This document shows positions 58,811-64,000 of a stretch of DNA of 64,000 nt, one piece after another; position 1 is the first letter of the stretch; each line of letters opens with the position of its first letter. The notes below the pieces were generated by a model. That model saw only the letters and a program-made list of their open reading frames with translations. It had not been told where the DNA came from and did no database searches. The stretch is from Nematostella vectensis. Taxonomy: Eukaryota; Cnidaria; Anthozoa; Actiniaria; Edwardsiidae. Location: assembly GCF_932526225.1 (NCBI RefSeq), contig NC_064043.1, forward strand, positions 7,927,501-7,991,500. Direction: 5' to 3'. Both the position numbers and the translations under genes were made by a program.

Positions 58811-59673
58811 ATCTACGGCTAAAACGGTTAAAATACACAGAAATAAGCGTTATATCGGCAGCGCCATAGATTCTACAAGCACTAAAGCGAAACCCACATT
58901 TCATTTCAAGGAATGTCATTTGTTTCTACTGAAGTCAAATATAGCATTCTCTAGAAAATACATAGCTGTCAACTCTCCCGCATTAGGTGGGAGTCTCAAG
59001 ATTTTTAACCTTTTCTCAAGCCTATTTTTCTTGAAAATATCCATACATTTACTGTATTCTCCCGCATTAGCTATCTTAGTACTTCTGATACATTCACTGT
59101 ATTTTCTCAAGATTTTTCCTGAAGCGAGGTTGATAGCTATGACAATACTTTCTAATTAACAAAGAATGTTTACAGCTTGACTTTCAAAACGTTAATAAAA
59201 AGCTTTTTTTCTCAGCAGGCAGAAATGGTGAACTTCTTTTCATAAGTTCTCAAACTCAGATATGAGAATAATCATGCGACTTCTGACATGCAGTTGAAAG
59301 TTAACCCCAGGACTACGTCGCTTTATCCCCTTTGTTTTAATATTAGAAGAGCCTTACGTTATTTTGAGAAGTTTTACGTACCTTTAGCCCTACTTTGAAG
59401 GAGATATTAGAGCAAAAACAAGCTGTTAATTCAAGCTATAATGCCCTCAACAACACAACTCCACTTCGAATGTTTTGGCGGGAAAATACCGAAAAGGCCT
59501 GGGCCTAGTTGCGCGCGCATCTATCGGTGAACAAAACCACAGACCAAATACAAGACTCGGCAGTTCAAAATATTTTAAATGTGGAATGCTTGTGTTTTGA
59601 TAATCTTTACTTTATTTATGTGACTGAAAATGAAAATATAGCTTCAAAAGAAGAGAGGGCCGAAGTATTTGAT
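58811..59673. promoter_or_regulatory. Head-to-head promoter region of SMC1 and TIMM10B
   Basis: The 863 bp between the two start codons must hold both promoters and 5' UTRs. It also contains a small TIR element (58962-59140; ends ATAGCTGTCAAC and GTTGATAGCTAT). Core promoter motifs are not obvious. The best candidate core is the GC-richer stretch near 59470-59520 (GGCGGGAAAAT, an E2F-like word). Confidence 0.45.
58962..59140. mobile_element. MITE-like element in the SMC1/TIMM10B promoter
   Basis: Inverted ends ATAGCTGTCAAC and GTTGATAGCTAT; internal repeats of CTCCCGCATTAG and TCTCAAGATTTTT. Non-coding, 179 bp. Confidence 0.7.
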
Positions 59674-62161
59674 ATGGATGCGATGATGAGCCAAGCCGAG
59701 GCGGCAGCGAGGAATGTAAGGTGGCAAAATGTTGAGGGGTCCCTGCTTGTATTTTGGGTAAACAAATTTCATGATGAGTGAAAAAGATCAACATTGCAAG
59801 TTTTGCCTTAACCACTGAGACCTGGGAAGATAATGGGCGATAGAACAGTGTAGAAATGATCAAGTTTTTTTTAAATTATTATTGCAGCCTGGCTTTTGAT
59901 GACATTTTCCTTGTTCTTACCATTGTATCTCTATGCTTTTACAAAATAAATAAAAACCTGACCAAGCATTGCAATGCATATGCGTCTCGTTAGCTCTTTT
60001 GTGTGACAACTGACTCTCTAAACAAATCCTCTCATACGTTGATCATAATGATACGTTCATTTAGTTGGGTCTCTATACCGCGCAGTCCTTTCAAACCAGG
60101 GTGGGTTGAGGTTTAACCTAACTGCAGAAACAAAGAGATGCATACAGTTGCAGCACTTGCATAGGGGGCTACTGTATAAAGAGCTAGAAAAATGACATCA
60201 AAAGTCTGGGTAAGCTATAATTTCAAACCATACCTAACTACTACGAAACTCTATCCAATTTAGTCATATGTGAACTGGCAATGACATGTCTTAGCCCTGA
60301 ACTACACACTCTAGGGCTTTCATAATCTAGCATCTCAGAGGAGTGGTAGGCTGATTTACACTCTACGACTTGAGTTATGAAGTGTCAAATACAACTAAAT
60401 CGTGCTATCTAAATCAGCCTTTAGCCAGTTTCTATACTAAATCCATTTTTAGAAATGGTATCATTTGGTGAAACACAAGTTAGAGTCACAACCAAGTAAC
60501 TTTTTTTCTGGATTTCTTTGCTCTACTGAATATACACTTTTTCATAAATAGAAGTGGCATTATTTTAGCTTTTCCCCTTATAAATCAGTTTGTATTTATC
60601 CACAGTACAAAGAATTCTTGATGTTGTACAATCGGCTGACAGAAACATGCTTCCACACCTGTGCTACCAACCTCAACTACAGATCTCTTACTCAGGAAGA
60701 GGTAAGTTTGGATGCAACGTAGAGTTAAGAGGTAAGTTTGGATGCAACGTAGAGTTAAGAGTTAAGTTTGGATGCAACGTAGAGTTAAGAGGTAAGTTTG
60801 GATGCAACGTAGAGTTAAGAGGTAAGTTTGGATTCAAGGTAGAGTTAAGAGGTAAGTTTGGATGCAACATAGAATTAAGAGGTAAGTTTGGATGCAACGT
60901 AGAGTTAAGAGGTAAGTTTGGATGCAACGTAGAGTTAAGAGGTAAGTTTGGATGCAACGTAGAGTTAAGAGGTAAGTTTGGATGCAACGTAGAGTTAAGA
61001 GGTAAGTTTGGATGCAACGTAGAGTTAAGAGGTAAGTTTGGATGCAACGTAGAGTTAAGAGGTAAGTTTGGATGCAACGTAGAGTTAAGAGGTAAGTTTG
61101 GATGCAAGGTAGAGTTAAGAGGTAAGTTTGGATGCAAGGTAGAGTTAAGAGGTAAGTTTGGATGCAAGGTAGAGTTAAGAGGTAAGTTTGGATGCAACGT
61201 AGAGTTAAGAGGTAAGTTTGGATGCATTGTAGAGTTAAGAGGTAAGTTTGGATGCAACGTAGAGTTAAGAGGTAAGTTTGGATGCAACGTAGGGTTAAGA
61301 GGTAAGTTTGGATGCAACGTAGAGTTAAGAGGTAAGTTTGGATGCAACGTAGAATTAAGAGGTAAGTTTGGATGCAATGTAGGGTTAGGAGGAAACGTTG
61401 GATGCAATGTAGAGTTAAGAGGTAAGTTTGGATGCAACGTAGAGTTAAGAGGTAAGTTTGGATGCAACGTAGAGTTAAGAGGTAAGTTTGGATGCAACGT
61501 AGGGTTAAGAGGTAAGTTTGGATGCAACGTAGAGTTAAGAGGTAAGTTTGGATGCAACGTAGAGTTAAGAGGTAAGTTTGGATGCAACGTAGAGTTAAGA
61601 GGTAAGTTTGGATGCAACGTAGGGTTAAGAGGTAAGTTTGGATGCAACGTAGAGTTAAGAGGTAAGTTTGGATGCAACGTAGGGTTAAGAGGTAAGTTTG
61701 GATGCAACGTAGAGTTAAGAGGTAAGTTTCGATGCAATGTAGAGTTAAGAGGTAAGTTTGGATGCAATGTAGAGTTAGGAGGAAACGTTGGATGCAATGT
61801 AGAGACCAATGGTCAACACAGGGGCCTCCTCCCCCACTTGGGTGTGATTTGTATCCAAAATTGACTCTAAGGGGGTCCAGCTCCACCACCATTAAGTCAA
61901 ATTATAATTATAATACCGTACCCCTTGGAAAATTCTTCACCCCAAGTATATTATCTGAATGAAGAGAAGTTATAAAAGTTGTAGATAGTTTGACTTGATT
62001 GAGTGTGATCTTTTGTAAACATTTTTTTTTTCTTGCAGACTGCCTGTGTTGATAAATGCTCAGATAAATTGGTCAATTTAAATCATCGTCAGATGGCAGT
62101 TTTTATGGAAGTTGGTCCCATGGCAGAAAAGAGATTGGGCAACATGGCTGCATCCTCCTAA
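59674..62161 (+). CDS. TIMM10B: Small Tim chaperone, TIMM10B (Tim9b)-like
   Basis: Exons 59674-59715, 60606-60701, 62039-62161, all phase 0, give 86 aa. The core reads [19 protein letters not shown], 15 residues, then CVDKC: the twin CX3C motif of intermembrane-space small Tim proteins. The sequence around it ([26 protein letters not shown]) fits TIMM10B better than TIMM9, 10, 8 or 13. TIMM10B sits on the TIM22 complex, which inserts carrier proteins into the mitochondrial inner membrane. I chose [14 protein letters not shown] as the start because small Tims have short N-termini; an in-frame ATG at 59509 would add 55 residues unlike the family. Intron 2 (1.3 kb) is mostly a 30-bp array made from its own donor site. 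A possible poly(A) signal is near 62610. Confidence 0.93.
60702..61805 (+). repeat. 30-bp array of duplicated 5' splice sites (TIMM10B intron 2)
   Basis: About 37 units of 30 bp, starting at the exon 2 donor. Unit: GTAAGTTTGGATGCAACGTA plus GAGTTAAGAG. The real junction CAGGAAGAG|GTAAGT matches the repeat junction TTAAGAG|GTAAGT. About 34 units keep a strong GAG|GTAAGT donor; one reads GTTAAG and two read GAAACG. In the TIMM10B frame every unit contains a TAG stop. Other frames are open for over 350 codons because 30 is a multiple of three. Confidence 0.97.
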
Positions 62162-63353
62162 CAACTAGAATTTCCCAGAAGTTCATAGGAAGGGTACTTG
62201 ATGTTTTCCAGGAGACTTGTTTTCTCCTGTCTACAGATGGTTCCAAAACAGCAGATTTTAACCTGTAGCACTGTCATCTCAATGGCATACCATATAAATT
62301 GTTCATCAGTGAATTTGTAAAAAAAAATGTTATATAGATCAAGATATTTTAAGGTTTCGCCTCTTCTTCATTCTCCCATTTTTCAATGTTAATAGCAATC
62401 ATTTGGGTTTGCAGGCTGCAGTGCCTGCCACCTCCTCAGAACCCCTGAGTTTGAGTGTGTCTGCCAGGATCCTAGTGGATTATAGATGTCAAGGAGATAA
62501 ACAGATCAAAGGAAGGGGGTTACTCTGCTAGTTTTAAGAGAGCCCAAAATTCCTTTACCATCCTGAAGGGTGGGGGGCACAAATAGACCAATATTTTAAT
62601 GTAATTGAGAATAAAAAATTTCTATACTTGGTATTTCTTTTTCGTATGAAATTTTAGGCTCTCTGAAGACCAATAAAAGAAACAACCACAGAGAGATAAT
62701 ACAGGCAAAAAAAACCGGGTTTTTTTATTTTTCTTTGGTTTTTGTGTTGTAAAAGGGAACAGAAGTACCCTTGTTGGATTGTCCATGTCCAGTCCAAGTC
62801 GTTGATTATCAGCCATGTATACCATAGGATGTCAGTTTCAATGCATCTGTTCCTACACCTTTTATTATAGAGCTATGTTGGATTTTAATATTACATTATT
62901 ATGTTGAAGATACCTTGATACTTAGAAACCGTTACCACTGAAAAAACTCACCAACCTCAAACATACATACATTGATGGATAAACCAAAAAGTTATCCTTA
63001 AGAATTGTTAAAAAGATAAATATTTTTTTATGCTAATGGCATGTTATAATGAAATGTTTTTCTGTCTGTGTGGACAAAATATCTTGATACCTCAAAGTTG
63101 AATCAACAATCAAATTGAGAGAAGCATAACATTAAAGGTATGAAATTTAATTGCTTATAAAGTCAAGTCCTATATCTGATGCCCTATTGAGCAAATCTGA
63201 ACAAATCTTTTTCCTCTTTTCTGTTTTGAATTTTTTTTTGGATCCTTCATAGCATCTTAAACAAAACAAACCCTAAACCTAAACTAAATTAGACAATAAT
63301 ATTTTTGGGGTACAGCAACAGAATAAACAGCCTTTGTTCCAAAACTGACACTT
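62162..63353. other. Intergenic between convergent TIMM10B and cyclin gene
   Basis: 3' flanks of both genes; AT-rich, without TIRs or tandem arrays that I can see. No gene recognised. Confidence 0.6.
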
Positions 63354-63869
63354 TTACAAGGCAATCGCTTGAATTGCTTGGACCCCACTGTTGCAAATTC
63401 CACATCTAAGTTGAGACTGAAGGCCACAAGGAAGTGGTTTCTCTGAGCGGCGACGCTTAGGTGCTGGCATGCAGTCCTCATCACTCAATATGCCTTCAAC
63501 CATGCTGCTAAGGCGCTTGAGCTCATCTCGCATCGCTGCTCCCTCAAACTCACAACTATCAGAATTCGCTTCAATAGGGACTGGCTTGTCTGTATGCAAA
63601 TGATCTGGAAGAATGACAGACAGTTCTTCGACTCCCTCAGGAATGGTTGCTAGGCTTTGATGGAAGAAGCGCTTGGTTTCTCTTGACTTTCTAGTGGCTG
63701 CTTTTTGGGTTTCCACCCCAAATGTTGAATGCAGTAGCTCACGACATCTGATGAGGTCACCAAATTCAACACGCGTCAGCTTCTGAAGCTTGATGACAGC
63801 AGTCAGCCAGCCAGATGGAGACAAGCTCTCCAGCTCTTGGCTGAATATAGCCAAGGCCAACACAGAAAC
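63354..63869 (-). CDS. CCNI: Cyclin I/G-like, last coding exon (partial)
   Basis: The exon starts at an acceptor (TTTAAAG|GTT) and ends at TAA, encoding 172 residues: VSVLALAIFSQELESLSPSG, then WLTAVIKLQ...GDLIRCRELL. This matches the end of the second cyclin fold in cyclin I and cyclin G proteins. The tail has a Leu-rich acidic stretch (ELKRLSSMVEGILSDED) and a basic patch KRRR, a possible nuclear signal, as in cyclin I. The N-terminal cyclin box lies beyond the right edge. Cyclin I/G proteins are atypical cyclins tied to CDK5 or p53-pathway control in vertebrates. Cyclin I is favoured over G from the RCREL block, but the two are related. Confidence 0.75.
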   Translation of the reverse strand, partial: VSVLALAIFSQELESLSPSGWLTAVIKLQKLTRVEFGDLIRCRELLHSTFGVETQKAATRKSRETKRFFHQSLATIPEGVEELSVILPDHLHTDKPVPIEANSDSCEFEGAAMRDELKRLSSMVEGILSDEDCMPAPKRRRSEKPLPCGLQSQLRCGICNSGVQAIQAIAL

Positions 63870-64000
63870 CTTTAAAAAAATAGAAACCTATGAGAAACCA
63901 TAAAAATAAATAGTATGTCTACTTGGACATACTATGGAATGTTAAGCATGAGCTAGGAAGCACCCATTTGATTAGGATATTGCTTATACATCAGAAGTCA
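63870..64000 (-). other. Intron of the cyclin gene, window edge
   Basis: AT-rich sequence upstream of the acceptor at 63870-63871. It should be the last intron of the cyclin gene; nothing else seen. Confidence 0.6.

Noticed and set aside
59509-59673. Longer TIMM10B N-terminus from an upstream in-frame ATG
   Set aside because: Would add 55 residues with no resemblance to small Tim proteins, which begin close to the first CX3C helix.
60590-61864. 424-aa plus-strand ORF of [10 protein letters not shown] repeats, and 373-aa and 352-aa minus-strand ORFs
   Set aside because: All come from the 30-bp intronic array, whose unit length is a multiple of three. The real gene uses another frame and splices over the array.

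Overview
The window is animal nuclear DNA. Its genes are intron-rich, with exons often under 130 bp, GT-AG junctions, and interspersed and tandem repeats. A single-chain PFAS, a cohesin SMC1 of vertebrate length, a CR1/L2-like LINE remnant and an animal-type universal stress protein gene (a family kept in cnidarians and missing from vertebrates) suggest a non-bilaterian or early-branching invertebrate, most likely an anthozoan cnidarian. The lineage is inference; the gene calls rest on exons that join in frame.

Layout: (1) 1-2564, non-coding with foldback DNA. (2) 2565-4753 (+), a four-exon universal stress protein. (3) 6975-17356 (-), complete PFAS in 10 exons (1370 aa), with E-box and CCAAT motifs just upstream. 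(4) 17357-27644, repeat-rich: an 18-bp satellite, a CRE-type palindrome, a TATA-led two-exon Arg/Pro-rich coding segment (20696-23069), a decayed LINE with a (TTA)n tail and three foldback elements. (5) 27645-36743 (+), complete SLC6 transporter in 10 exons (634 aa). The Arg/Pro-rich exons end in the phase needed to join SLC6 exon 2, so they may encode an alternative N-terminus. (6) 38762-58810 (-), complete SMC1 in 38 exons (1231 aa), with one GC-AG intron. (7) 59674-62161 (+), TIMM10B-like small Tim chaperone (86 aa), head to head with SMC1. (8) 63354-63869 (-), last coding exon of a cyclin I/G-type gene that runs off the right edge.

The genes are unrelated housekeeping and transport functions: purine synthesis, solute uptake, sister-chromatid cohesion, mitochondrial inner-membrane protein import and cyclin-related control. 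There is no operon-like logic. 

The most unusual signal is in the introns. At least four tandem arrays are built from a splice junction of the host gene: about 37 copies of the 5' splice site in TIMM10B; about 11 copies of the 3' splice site plus exon start in SLC6; a 31-bp array whose first unit begins exactly at a donor in SMC1; and an 89-bp array duplicating the acceptor and 5' part of SMC1 exon 4. Many copies keep consensus splice signals, so these introns hold rows of decoy splice sites, most of which would bring a premature stop.
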